64,000 bases of DNA from Alloscardovia venturai. GTDB lineage: Bacteria > Actinomycetota > Actinomycetes > Actinomycetales > Bifidobacteriaceae. The DNA is taken from positions 744,001 through 808,000 of the forward strand of contig NZ_JBHTHQ010000021.1 of the NCBI RefSeq assembly GCF_042676605.1, written 5' to 3'. Shown here piece after piece: positions 16,429-24,767 of the stretch. Numbering within the stretch: position 1 is the stretch's first letter; the number at the start of each line of letters is the position of its first letter. A program made the translations under genes and the position numbers. The notes beneath the pieces are model-generated. The model did no database searches and was not told the DNA's origin. It worked only from the letters and a program-made list of their open reading frames with translations.

Positions 16429-18501
16429 ATGACAAATAACACTGATTCCCTCACATCTGGCTTGGATCCACAGTCCTACTCTGCATCCATAGGCGCAAAG
16501 GATGATTTCTTCCGCTATGTCAATGGTCCTTGGATTGATTCCTATGAACTTCCAGCTGACAAGGCTCGTTTTGGCTCATTTGATAAGCTCGCTGATGATG
16601 CTGAAGAGCAGCTTCACGATATCGTCGAGAACGCCCCTGAAACAGCACCGAAATCTGCCGCTTTGTACCAGTCTTTCATGAATACAGATGCCATTGAAAA
16701 GTCTGGTATCAACCCTATTCGCGAAGATTTGACTCGTATTGATGAGGCAAATTCCAAGCATGCGCTTACCGAAGTCCTTGGTTCTATCGATGGGCCGTCC
16801 TTCTTTGGCTACGAGATTTTTGCTAACCCAGGAGATCCAACTCATAACGTTATGCACATCTTCCAAGGTGGTCTCGGCCTCCCAGATGAAGCTTATTACC
16901 GCGAAGATGGACATAAGCCAGTAGTTGAGAAGTACACGCAGATGGTATCCCAACTTCTTCAGCTTGCAGGCTACGCAAAAGATGAGAAGCAAGGCGCTCG
17001 TCAGGCTAAGAAACTCGTCGAGATTGAGACCAAAATTGCTTCCTACCACTGGGATGTCGTAGCCTCGCGTGATAGCGACAAAACTTTCAACCCACGCTCA
17101 TACGCTGAGTTTTCTGCGATGCTTTCTCACTTTGAATTGGATACATGGATTGACTCTTGGCAGGAGACTTTTGACTCTACGCCTGTTTCTCAGCAGCTTC
17201 CAGCTTCCATGCGTGCTGCAATGGAAAACGTTCTCGTATATCAGCCAAGCTTTATCGAAGGATTCGATAAGTTCTGGAGTCAGGCAGAGCTCGAAGATTT
17301 GAAACTCTGGGCTCGAGTACACGAACTTATTCAGTGGGCAAGCTTCTTGCCAACTGATTTTGAGAATGCCAAATTCGACTTCTACGGCAAGGTACTTCAA
17401 GGAACGACCGTGCAGCGTGATCGCTGGCGTCGCGCTGTATCTCTTGTCGACAGCAATATAGGAGAGGAAATCGGACAAGAATATGTCAAGCGTCATTTCC
17501 CTGCAGCTTCTAAAGCACGCATGCAAGAACTCGTAGCAAACCTCATCAAGGCTTATGAAGTCTCCATTTCTTCCTCCGCATGGCTTAGTAAGGAAACTCA
17601 GGCTAAGGCATTGGACAAGCTATCCAAGTTCACACCAATGATTGGCTATCCTGACAAGTGGATTGACTATAGTAGCCTTGACATCCGCGAAGAATATGGA
17701 ATTATCCATAACGTGCGTAACGCAGGTATCTTCAATACCGCACGTAATCTTGTCAAAGCAGGCAAGCTCGTCGACAAGCATGAGTGGCTGATGACTCCTC
17801 AGACCGTGAACGCTTACTACGAGCCAACTACGAACGTCATTGTGTTCCCAGCAGCTATATTGCAGCCTCCATTCTTCCACGCGTCTGCTGACGATGCAGC
17901 AAATTATGGCGGTATCGGCGCTGTCATCGGTCATGAGATTGGTCATGGATTTGATGACCAAGGCAGTAAGTATGACGGCGATGGCAACCTCAAGTCGTGG
18001 TGGACTGAAGAAGATCGAGCAAACTTCGAGAAACTTACCGGCGCGCTCATCGCTCAGTATGATCAGTTCATTCCTCAAGCAGTCTTTGAGAAGTACAAAG
18101 CTGAAGGCAAGGAAGATCAAGCTCCACACGTCAAGGGAGCATTCACTATCGGCGAGAATATCGGCGATTTGGGAGGTGTCAATATATCTCTCAAGGCATA
18201 TGCTCTCAGTCTTGGTGCAAAAGACGACTCTGAGGAAGAAATGAGCAAGGCACTTGCTTCTGCGCCAGTCATTGATGGCTTTACTGGGTTGCAACGTTTC
18301 TTCTTGTCTTATGCCTCTATTTGGCGTAGCGTCAACCGCGTAGAACTTGCTGAGCAATATCTACAGATAGACCCTCATTCCCCTGCAGAGTTCCGCGTAA
18401 ACGGTATCGTACGCAACGTCGACCGATTCTATGAAGCGTTCAACATATCTGCTGATGACGCAATGTATATGACACCTTCTGAGCGCGTACATATCTGGTA
18501 A
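16429..18501 (+). CDS. pepO: M13-family (neprilysin/PepO-like) zinc metallopeptidase
   Basis: This 690-aa oligopeptidase has the zinc site VIGHEIGHGFDDQG (HExxH) and the downstream GENIGDLGGV segment that gives the third zinc ligand. The M13 N-terminal domain begins near PQSYSASIGAKDDFFRYVNGPW. No signal peptide or membrane anchor is seen, so it is probably cytosolic, like lactobacillal and bifidobacterial PepO. ATG 16429 is favoured; an upstream ATG (16396) would add 11 residues. Confidence 0.93.
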   Translation: MTNNTDSLTSGLDPQSYSASIGAKDDFFRYVNGPWIDSYELPADKARFGSFDKLADDAEEQLHDIVENAPETAPKSAALYQSFMNTDAIEKSGINPIREDLTRIDEANSKHALTEVLGSIDGPSFFGYEIFANPGDPTHNVMHIFQGGLGLPDEAYYREDGHKPVVEKYTQMVSQLLQLAGYAKDEKQGARQAKKLVEIETKIASYHWDVVASRDSDKTFNPRSYAEFSAMLSHFELDTWIDSWQETFDSTPVSQQLPASMRAAMENVLVYQPSFIEGFDKFWSQAELEDLKLWARVHELIQWASFLPTDFENAKFDFYGKVLQGTTVQRDRWRRAVSLVDSNIGEEIGQEYVKRHFPAASKARMQELVANLIKAYEVSISSSAWLSKETQAKALDKLSKFTPMIGYPDKWIDYSSLDIREEYGIIHNVRNAGIFNTARNLVKAGKLVDKHEWLMTPQTVNAYYEPTTNVIVFPAAILQPPFFHASADDAANYGGIGAVIGHEIGHGFDDQGSKYDGDGNLKSWWTEEDRANFEKLTGALIAQYDQFIPQAVFEKYKAEGKEDQAPHVKGAFTIGENIGDLGGVNISLKAYALSLGAKDDSEEEMSKALASAPVIDGFTGLQRFFLSYASIWRSVNRVELAEQYLQIDPHSPAEFRVNGIVRNVDRFYEAFNISADDAMYMTPSERVHIW

Positions 18502-18555
18502 CCAGTAACGCTGAGTTGCCCACGATATTCGCGTATCGTAGAAATATCATTACAG

Positions 18556-18595
18556 GTCCTCTTTGCGAGTTGAATCAATCACTTGCGAAGAGGAC
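18556..18595. terminator. Hairpin downstream of pepO
   Basis: GTCCTCTTTGCGAGT pairs imperfectly with ACTTGCGAAGAGGAC (18556-18595). It lies between pepO and a convergent degraded gene. There is no strong T-tract. Confidence 0.5.
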
Positions 18596-18630
18596 TCAAC
18601 TATTTACATGTATTTGTACGATGCGTAAGG

Positions 18631-19176
18631 CTAATGCCGGGTAATATACTCGTTCGTCGCCTTATCTACAAACTCACGATATGACATACTATGCTTACGA
18701 GCATACTGACGCTTCTACTCGTTCTTCTTATCAAAAAAGAGCATAGCTATATCCCATAAAGTTTTAGGAGTGCGTTTATTTACACGAGATCGGACAATAC
18801 GCTGAGCGCATCTCCCTCGATAGATTATAGCTTCATCACTGATAGTCTCCCTATCATTGTCGATATCTTCCAGCCACTCATTCATAAGTTTCTGGTGTCT
18901 CTGAGGAATCCGCATAATCACCTTCAGGTATGCAGCATATTTCTTCCTTAACTTCATACAGTGAAATACATAGTACGTATTGTTTTCGCAAGAAGCAATT
19001 ACCTCTAATAATTGCCCTCGTTTCGTTCTCCCGATAATAAGCATATTGTAAGTTCCAGGATAAATTCGGCTCTGACTAAACTTTTCAATAGTCACAACGG
19101 CATGCGCTACAGCATAACGAATCTGCCATACAGGAATGTGATGTCTCTTTGCGCTCGGATATACTATTATCCTCAT
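18631..19176 (-). pseudogene. BrnT-like toxin fused to an RHH-type antitoxin, interrupted by an in-frame TAG
   Basis: A 153-aa frame starts at 19176 and ends at TAG 18715-18717. Residues 1-95 (YPSAKRHHIPV...LLEVIASCEN...YYVFHCMKLRKKYAAYL) look like a small BrnT/DUF4258-type RNase toxin. Residues from MNEWLEDIDNDRETISDEAIIYRG onwards look like the start of a separate antitoxin. Translation past the TAG continues 27 codons with KRQYARKHSMSYREFVDKATNEYITRH before TAG 18631-18633, which resembles a ribbon-helix-helix C-terminus. I read this as a decayed toxin-antitoxin pair, fused and then interrupted. It could also be a genuine 153-aa protein. Assignment rests on pattern recognition, not a search. 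Confidence 0.5.
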
Positions 19177-19207
19177 AGCATTTCTTCATTCGGTTTAGTC
19201 TACTTTA

Positions 19208-19243
19208 CGTGAGTCTCGCAGATTATGCGCAGCGCGACTCACG
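19208..19243. terminator. Hairpin downstream of the second ssb
   Basis: CGTGAGTC (19208-19215) pairs with GACTCACG (19236-19243), just after the ssb stop on the minus strand. Only a short T-rich tail follows. Confidence 0.45.
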
Positions 19244-19251
19244 CAGTCTAC

Positions 19252-19707
19252 CTATGCCATCACAGCCTCAGGAAGAGATTTCTCAGCCACAGATGAGGGT
19301 TCAGTGGGCGGTGTTTCTACGAGAGTATCTGTTGTTTTATTTATTGGTTCATCTTTCGCAAACACGTCGGTGCCGAGCCCTAAATCGTGCCCAATACTCG
19401 TAGCTTCGATGACAGGAGCCGAATGTTGAATGCCATCTTTCTCCCACTGGTCAATGGTAAGATTCCCTACGATGATGACAGGATCACCCACTTTCAACGA
19501 TTTGAGAACATTGTCTGCAAGTCTTCGAAAGGCTTTGACCTGTATCCATGTCGTTTCAGCAGATTTCCACTCATTATCTTTTACGCTGAAGTACCGCCTC
19601 GTAGAGCCTACTCGAAAACTACATGCAGTAGAGTTTCCAGCAGAATTCCATTGCTTCGGTGCATTACCTACGTAACCAGTCAGTACAGTATGCGTTATAT
19701 GTGCCAT
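19252..19707 (-). CDS. Single-stranded DNA-binding protein (second, SsbB-like paralogue)
   Basis: This 151-aa protein has an OB-fold over residues 1-115 with typical segments: TVLTGYVGNAPKQW, STACSFRVGSTRRYF, TTWIQVKAFRRLADNVLKSLKVGDPVIIVGNL. The C-terminal tail is Thr/Glu-rich but lacks the canonical acidic DDIPF-type tip that recruits partner proteins. It stands alone rather than between rpsF and rpsR, so it is probably an accessory SSB. A palindrome lies about 40 bp upstream and may control it. Confidence 0.85.
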   Translation of the reverse strand: MAHITHTVLTGYVGNAPKQWNSAGNSTACSFRVGSTRRYFSVKDNEWKSAETTWIQVKAFRRLADNVLKSLKVGDPVIIVGNLTIDQWEKDGIQHSAPVIEATSIGHDLGLGTDVFAKDEPINKTTDTLVETPPTEPSSVAEKSLPEAVMA

Positions 19708-19741
19708 GATGTCTCCTTCGAACCGATAATGTGTGACGCAA

Positions 19742-19759
19742 CTTCTAGAAGTACTTCTA
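19742..19759 (-). promoter_or_regulatory. Overlapping palindromes upstream of the second ssb
   Basis: A perfect 14-bp palindrome TAGAAGTACTTCTA (19746-19759) overlaps a second one, CTTCTAGAAG (19742-19751). It sits about 40 bp upstream of the ssb start, in the promoter interval. This is a likely dimer-binding operator; it does not match the Gram-positive LexA box (CGAAC-N4-GTTCG). Confidence 0.4.
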
Positions 19760-19902
19760 TTGTGTGTCGTACACAGCGCTATGTCCTCGCTGGAAAAGTA
19801 ATGTGAACGAATGTGGATAACCGTGTCTCGAAGAGAGCGATGCCACTATAGTACTCTTCAATATTTTTCATGCTGACTCCACATTTAAGGAGGGATTGTC
19901 TG

Positions 19903-20385
19903 ATGAAAAATTTGATTCGCAAGCATAAGTCTCTACTCATATGGCTGGCTGGAATAATCGTCACTCTTGGCGTACTTGCTAGCATTATCGTAGCAGTCGC
20001 TTCGTCGACTCCTTCTCACACAGAAATTCTTCAAAATCAGTGGAACCTCTATCTGCCAAAGAATGCGCAAATCGTTGAGTACAAGCACGGTAAAAGTTTC
20101 TCTGGCGACGGGTATACTTACGCGAAAATTTCGTTGAAAAATTCTCCAGCTTGTGCAAAAAACTGGACAGCTTTCGACACCTCAACATTGAACAAAAAGG
20201 GCGAACCTTTACCTGAAAATATTCGTAACTTCATCACTACAGCTGCGAAAGATGCTAAGTTCTCTATAGATTTCTTAAATCATCCTGATCCGCGCTTCAA
20301 AAGAGATAAGCAAGAGTCCGATACCAAGGTGCTCATTTACGATGGCGACGACGATGTGTATTACTTCATCGCGTTTCACGTCTAA
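19903..20385 (+). CDS. Small membrane-anchored protein of unknown function
   Basis: This 160-aa protein has a strong RBS (AAGGAGGG) before ATG 19903. A short basic N-terminus (MKNLIRKHK) is followed by a single hydrophobic segment at about residues 10-38 and then a hydrophilic extracytoplasmic domain. No lipobox is seen. The last part is acidic (YDGDDDVYYF). I do not recognise the family. It is monocistronic, facing convergent proS. Confidence 0.65.
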   Translation: MKNLIRKHKSLLIWLAGIIVTLGVLASIIVAVASSTPSHTEILQNQWNLYLPKNAQIVEYKHGKSFSGDGYTYAKISLKNSPACAKNWTAFDTSTLNKKGEPLPENIRNFITTAAKDAKFSIDFLNHPDPRFKRDKQESDTKVLIYDGDDDVYYFIAFHV

Positions 20386-20445
20386 GCTCAGATTAGGTGC
20401 ACACCACATCGCGCAAAATCGTAGTAATTCCCCTACAAAAACAGA

Positions 20446-20471
20446 AGGGTCAGCTCATCAAAGCTGACCCT
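20446..20471 (-). terminator. Rho-independent terminator of proS
   Basis: AGGGTCAGCT (20446-20455) pairs perfectly with AGCTGACCCT (20462-20471). On the minus strand the stem is followed by TTCTGTTTTTG, a good tail for proS. It may also stop the convergent small gene. Confidence 0.8.
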
Positions 20472-20497
20472 AATCTATGAAATAAAATCTATCTCAA

Positions 20498-22273
20498 TCA
20501 GAATTTCTTTACTTCATCAATAATCGCCTGCGCCGCATCAGTGACTGAAACTATTTGAGTTTCAGCACCATCACGATGACGGATTTCGATAGTACCATTG
20601 TTCACAGTATCGCGACCTGCAACGGCAATTAACGGCATACCAAGAAGCTCAGAATCCTTGAACTTAATGCCCGGAGACACCTTTGAGCGATCATCAAAAA
20701 TGACATCAACGCCAGCTTCAGATAATGCAGCTACAAGATCTTCCGCAGCATCAAACGCAGCCTGATCACGTCCCGTCGCGATGACATGGACTTGTGCAGG
20801 CGCAACGGCAGCCGGCCACTTCAAACCATTTTCGTCGTTGTAGTACTCGGCAATGCAGCTCATGACGCGTGAGACACCGATACCATAGCACCCCATCCAC
20901 ACAGGGACAGCTTTGCCATTCTCATTAAGCACTGTGAGATTCAGCGCCTTGGAGTATTTTAACCCGAGCTGGAATACTTGACCAATTTCCACACCACGTT
21001 CAAGACTCAACGGACCTGACCCATCTGGGCTCATATCCCCTGTCTGAACTTCGACAGCTTCTACAAAACCATCAGCTTCAAAATCACGACCATACACAGC
21101 ATGATAAACATGCTTGTCAGCCTCATCGGCACCCGTTATCCACTCGGAACCGCGTGCGATATGAGCGTCAAGCAGATACTTGATACGAGACTTGCCGTTC
21201 TCATCCTTACCGGACTGTGGCCCCAAAACACCAAAGCCAATATAACCTTTGACAAGTTCAGGGAATTTCTTCAAATCCTCTTCATTTGCTTCTTCAATTT
21301 CAGCCGGAGCAAAGCTTGCTTCAAGTCGCTTCATGTCTACTTGACGATCCCCTGGAACTCCAATTGCCACCAGTTCACGCTCCCCAGTTGGATGCATAAC
21401 GGCAATCATAAGATTTTTCAAAGTATCCGAAGCCTGCCAAGCACGACCATCTTTGCGCGGATAAAGCTCATTACTTGTCGTAACGAGAGACTCAATAGTC
21501 GCAGATTCCGGCGTAGGCAGAGCTATCATCGCCTCAGTCGCCGAGTAGTCCACGTCTTCAGGCTTAACTGTCGTCAACGCCTCAACATTCCATGCAGTAC
21601 CCGATGGAGCCAGCGCAAAGGTATCTTCACCGATAGGAAGTGGCGCCAAGAACTCTTCAGACTCTGAGCCACCCATTGGACCGGACACTGCGTGTACCAT
21701 GACATACTTCACGCCGAGACGCTGGAAGATACGCTCATAGGCATCACGCTGAATCTTGTAGGACTTTTTCAAGTCCTCTTCGCTCATGTCAAAGGAATAG
21801 GCATCTTTCATGACAAACTCGCGACCACGAATCATACCTGCACGCGGTCGGAATTCATCACGGAATTTGGACTTCATTTGCCATAAAGTAACAGGAAGGT
21901 CCTTGTATGAGGAATACATGTCTTTGACCATCAAAGTGAACATTTCCTCAGCAGTTGGAACAAGTAAATAATCCGCATCGTGCCGATCTTTCACGCGGAA
22001 AATGTTGTCACCATACTCTTCCCAACGATTGGTCGCTTCATACGGATCTTTAGGCAAAAGTGCTGGGAATTCTACTTCCTGTGCGCCCGTCTTGACCATC
22101 TCTTCGCGAATTATAGTTTCAATCTTGCGCAAAACTTTCAGCCCCAGTGGAAGCCATGAGTACAAACCAGGTCCGACCTTGCGGATATATCCTGCGCGGA
22201 TAAGTAACTTTGCCGAGTCAACGTCTGCATCGGACGGGTCATCTCGCAAAGTACGCAAAAACATGTTTGACAT
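20498..22273 (-). CDS. proS: Prolyl-tRNA synthetase (bacterial type with editing insertion)
   Basis: This 591-aa class II synthetase charges tRNA-Pro. Motif 1 lies around GLYSWLPLGLKVLRKIETIIREEM and motif 2 around FRDEFRPRAGMIRGREFVMKDAYSF. GPMGGSESEEFLAP marks the start of the INS editing domain, and motif 3 is MGCYGIGVSRVM. The start at 22273 (MSNMFLRTLRDDP) matches the family; a frame to 22303 adds ten residues. It is flanked by a terminator downstream and a helicase gene upstream. Confidence 0.96.
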   Translation of the reverse strand: MSNMFLRTLRDDPSDADVDSAKLLIRAGYIRKVGPGLYSWLPLGLKVLRKIETIIREEMVKTGAQEVEFPALLPKDPYEATNRWEEYGDNIFRVKDRHDADYLLVPTAEEMFTLMVKDMYSSYKDLPVTLWQMKSKFRDEFRPRAGMIRGREFVMKDAYSFDMSEEDLKKSYKIQRDAYERIFQRLGVKYVMVHAVSGPMGGSESEEFLAPLPIGEDTFALAPSGTAWNVEALTTVKPEDVDYSATEAMIALPTPESATIESLVTTSNELYPRKDGRAWQASDTLKNLMIAVMHPTGERELVAIGVPGDRQVDMKRLEASFAPAEIEEANEEDLKKFPELVKGYIGFGVLGPQSGKDENGKSRIKYLLDAHIARGSEWITGADEADKHVYHAVYGRDFEADGFVEAVEVQTGDMSPDGSGPLSLERGVEIGQVFQLGLKYSKALNLTVLNENGKAVPVWMGCYGIGVSRVMSCIAEYYNDENGLKWPAAVAPAQVHVIATGRDQAAFDAAEDLVAALSEAGVDVIFDDRSKVSPGIKFKDSELLGMPLIAVAGRDTVNNGTIEIRHRDGAETQIVSVTDAAQAIIDEVKKF

Positions 22274-22358
22274 ACGTAATACTTCAGAGCTCATAAGCCA
22301 CAAGATTATTAGCGTGACACGACTTTACGAGTCTTATCGGCGGCTTTATCCGCAACTT

Positions 22359-23843
22359 TTAGAATAGCGCTCCCTGACTAAACTCATCATCCCCCTGTGC
22401 TCCTATAGAGCCTGAACTCGAACTAGCGCCAGAACCTACTATCGCTCCATGAGCAGAAATCCGCACACCTTGACTTGCGCCTTGCAAACGCTTTACTTCA
22501 AACGATCCGTCTTTATCTAAAACCGCTGCCGCAGCTGCTGAATTTGCTCTCAACTGCGCATCCAAGAGTACAGCATCGTCAGATACGAGAAATGCCCTAT
22601 CGCTCACGCCTTGTAAGTACAATCCTTCGAGACCTTGCACACGTGACATCGCTACGTACCCCATACCCGGAGCAAAAGTACGCCGCAGATCCATCACCGC
22701 TCGATCCAGGGTCATGCCCTGCGACTTATGGATGGTAATGCCCCACGCACATCGCAATGGCACTTGGGAAACTGTAGCCAAGACAACTTCTGCATCTGTG
22801 ATTTCCCAATCTGCAGGTTTCATAGTGACGACATGACCATTATCAAACTCTACGATGGGCCAACCGCCTTTGGACTGCGAGGTAAAACTTTTCACGATGC
22901 CAAGTGACCCGTTTACATACTGCTTATCGCTGTCATTGCGCAGCGCCATGACACTTGCTCCTTCTTTCAAGACAAGTTCTTGAGGCGCGAGCATATTTTT
23001 CTTGAGACGTTCGACGAGCTGAGTCGGTCCAGCAGAAGTCGCTACAAAAGTATGGGCTTCATTTCTCAGTAAGGTCAGTCGCATGTCATTCAGCGAATCT
23101 GCCTGCTTATTAGAGGGGAAAAGATGAGTAATCGCCTGTGTTTCATCGTACATAGCCCCTATACGCCCAGCGATAGTCTCGTAATCATCTTGAGACACAC
23201 TGCCTTCACGAATAGACGTCAGGACGGACAACAATCGTCCATCATCCTGACGATGTTGCTCAGTTAAGTAGCACACTACTGGGTTCAATGCATCCCATGC
23301 GAAAGACTCAGTGATAAACCCCTCACGATTCTTCCCCGCTGCAGCATATTTCTCACGCGACTGTACCATTTCGACAGACGTGCCCAGCAAATCTTCATTA
23401 CGAGTAGAGACAGATACGGGAGGGAGCTGGAAAAAATCCCCAGAAATTACTACTTGCAGTCCCCCGAACGGCATATCATTCTTGCGAGCACGTCGGCAAA
23501 TTTCATCGACGATGTCGAATAGCCACGCATGAATCATGGATACTTCATCGATAACAAGAATGTCGGCATTCTTGATGGCTTTGCGCCGCCTCGTCATTAT
23601 CCGTTTGAGTACTGGCTCAGATAGCGCAGTCGAAATGCCAAGACCCGACCACGAATGAATGGTTTGACCGTTGATATGCGTGGCGGCAATGCCCGTGGAT
23701 GCTGTGACTGCAACAGAAAGACCGTCTTTGCGTGATGCATTGATAAAATCATTGAGCACATACGTTTTGCCTGCACCCGGTGCACCGGTGAGGTACACGG
23801 ATGCTCCGGAGTGCAAAATTTCAAGGGCTTCGGATTGGAACAC
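22359..23843 (-). CDS. PIF1-family / RecD-like DNA helicase
   Basis: This 494-aa superfamily 1B helicase starts with GTG at 23843. Walker A (TGAPGAGKT) lies at about residues 20-28 and Walker B is LVIDEVSMIHAW. The late motif AWGITIHKSQGMTLDRAVMDL is diagnostic of PIF1/RecD2-type enzymes. The C-terminal 60 residues are Gly/Ser-rich and probably flexible. It probably unwinds DNA secondary structures 5' to 3'; the exact role is unknown. Confidence 0.88.
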   Translation of the reverse strand: MFQSEALEILHSGASVYLTGAPGAGKTYVLNDFINASRKDGLSVAVTASTGIAATHINGQTIHSWSGLGISTALSEPVLKRIMTRRRKAIKNADILVIDEVSMIHAWLFDIVDEICRRARKNDMPFGGLQVVISGDFFQLPPVSVSTRNEDLLGTSVEMVQSREKYAAAGKNREGFITESFAWDALNPVVCYLTEQHRQDDGRLLSVLTSIREGSVSQDDYETIAGRIGAMYDETQAITHLFPSNKQADSLNDMRLTLLRNEAHTFVATSAGPTQLVERLKKNMLAPQELVLKEGASVMALRNDSDKQYVNGSLGIVKSFTSQSKGGWPIVEFDNGHVVTMKPADWEITDAEVVLATVSQVPLRCAWGITIHKSQGMTLDRAVMDLRRTFAPGMGYVAMSRVQGLEGLYLQGVSDRAFLVSDDAVLLDAQLRANSAAAAAVLDKDGSFEVKRLQGASQGVRISAHGAIVGSGASSSSGSIGAQGDDEFSQGALF

Positions 23844-23940
23844 AGTGGTTGTCAGTCTCGGTATCAGTCTTAGTCGTAGAGCTTACAGGCTTCTGGGAAA
23901 CCTTACTCGTCGTCCCGTGCTGTACTCTGCGTGCTGTACT

Positions 23941-24639
23941 TTAATAGTCAGTCTTCTCGGGAGTGTCAGTAGAAGTGAGTGCATTTCCGCTTTCTTCATA
24001 CGCACGAAGCAGGCTAGTGCTCTCAATAAGTTCGGCGCCCTTCTTTGCCTCAGCATCGGTAGGTTGTGACTTGACAAACATCATTTCGCGGTAGTATCGA
24101 AGCTCATCAATGGACTCAATGATATCCGCGAGCGCACGATGCCCGCCATGCTTTTCTGGTTTGTTCTCATATACTGCTGGATACCACCGACGGCTCAGCT
24201 CCTTCATTGTTGATACATCAATGATGCGATAGTGTAACTGAGACATGAGTTCTGGCATGTACTTGTCAAGGAACTTTTTGTCAGAGTGGATTGAATTTCC
24301 TGCAAGGTGCGCCTTACCTTTGCCTTCAGCCGGGAGAAACTTCTTGACATAGTCGACGACACGACGCTGCGCCTCGCTCAAAGTTAAACCGTTCTCCCAC
24401 TCGTCAACGAGCCCGGAGGAAGTGTGCATATGGCGTACGAAATCATTCATGTGGTCAATCGCAGTTTGGCTTGGCTTAATGACTAAATCGATACCTTCAT
24501 CAAGCACCTTCATATTGAAGTCAGTAGGGACTACAGAGACTTCGCAGAGTTCATCATTTGCGATGTCCAAGCCAGTCATTTCGCAGTCAATCCAAATGAG
24601 ACGGGACTCTTCAGCAGTAAAAATCGGCTCATCTGCCAT
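23941..24639 (-). CDS. orn: Oligoribonuclease
   Basis: This 232-aa DEDDh 3'-5' exoribonuclease degrades nanoRNAs, including pGpG. It shows the first Exo motif LIWIDCEMTGLD, the middle AHLAGNSIHSDKKFL region and the third HGGHRALADI segment. GGAGATGTATC precedes ATG 24639; eight extra upstream residues in frame are unlikely to be used. It is divergent from the GH13 gene. Confidence 0.95.
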   Translation of the reverse strand: MADEPIFTAEESRLIWIDCEMTGLDIANDELCEVSVVPTDFNMKVLDEGIDLVIKPSQTAIDHMNDFVRHMHTSSGLVDEWENGLTLSEAQRRVVDYVKKFLPAEGKGKAHLAGNSIHSDKKFLDKYMPELMSQLHYRIIDVSTMKELSRRWYPAVYENKPEKHGGHRALADIIESIDELRYYREMMFVKSQPTDAEAKKGAELIESTSLLRAYEESGNALTSTDTPEKTDY

Positions 24640-24767
24640 GATACATCTCCTTGATAATTGCACTTAATTCTGATTTACAGAGTACTCCCCATGGGGTATA
24701 CCACTTTTCGCATAGGGGCTTTATGATAGGAAAGATATTTATCACCGATGATATTCAAGGAATTCAC

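Noticed and set aside
15594..22305. A shared 12-base string (TGGCTTATGAGC) upstream of both map and proS.
   Set aside because: It is short, not palindromic and not placed alike relative to the starts; chance is the simplest explanation.
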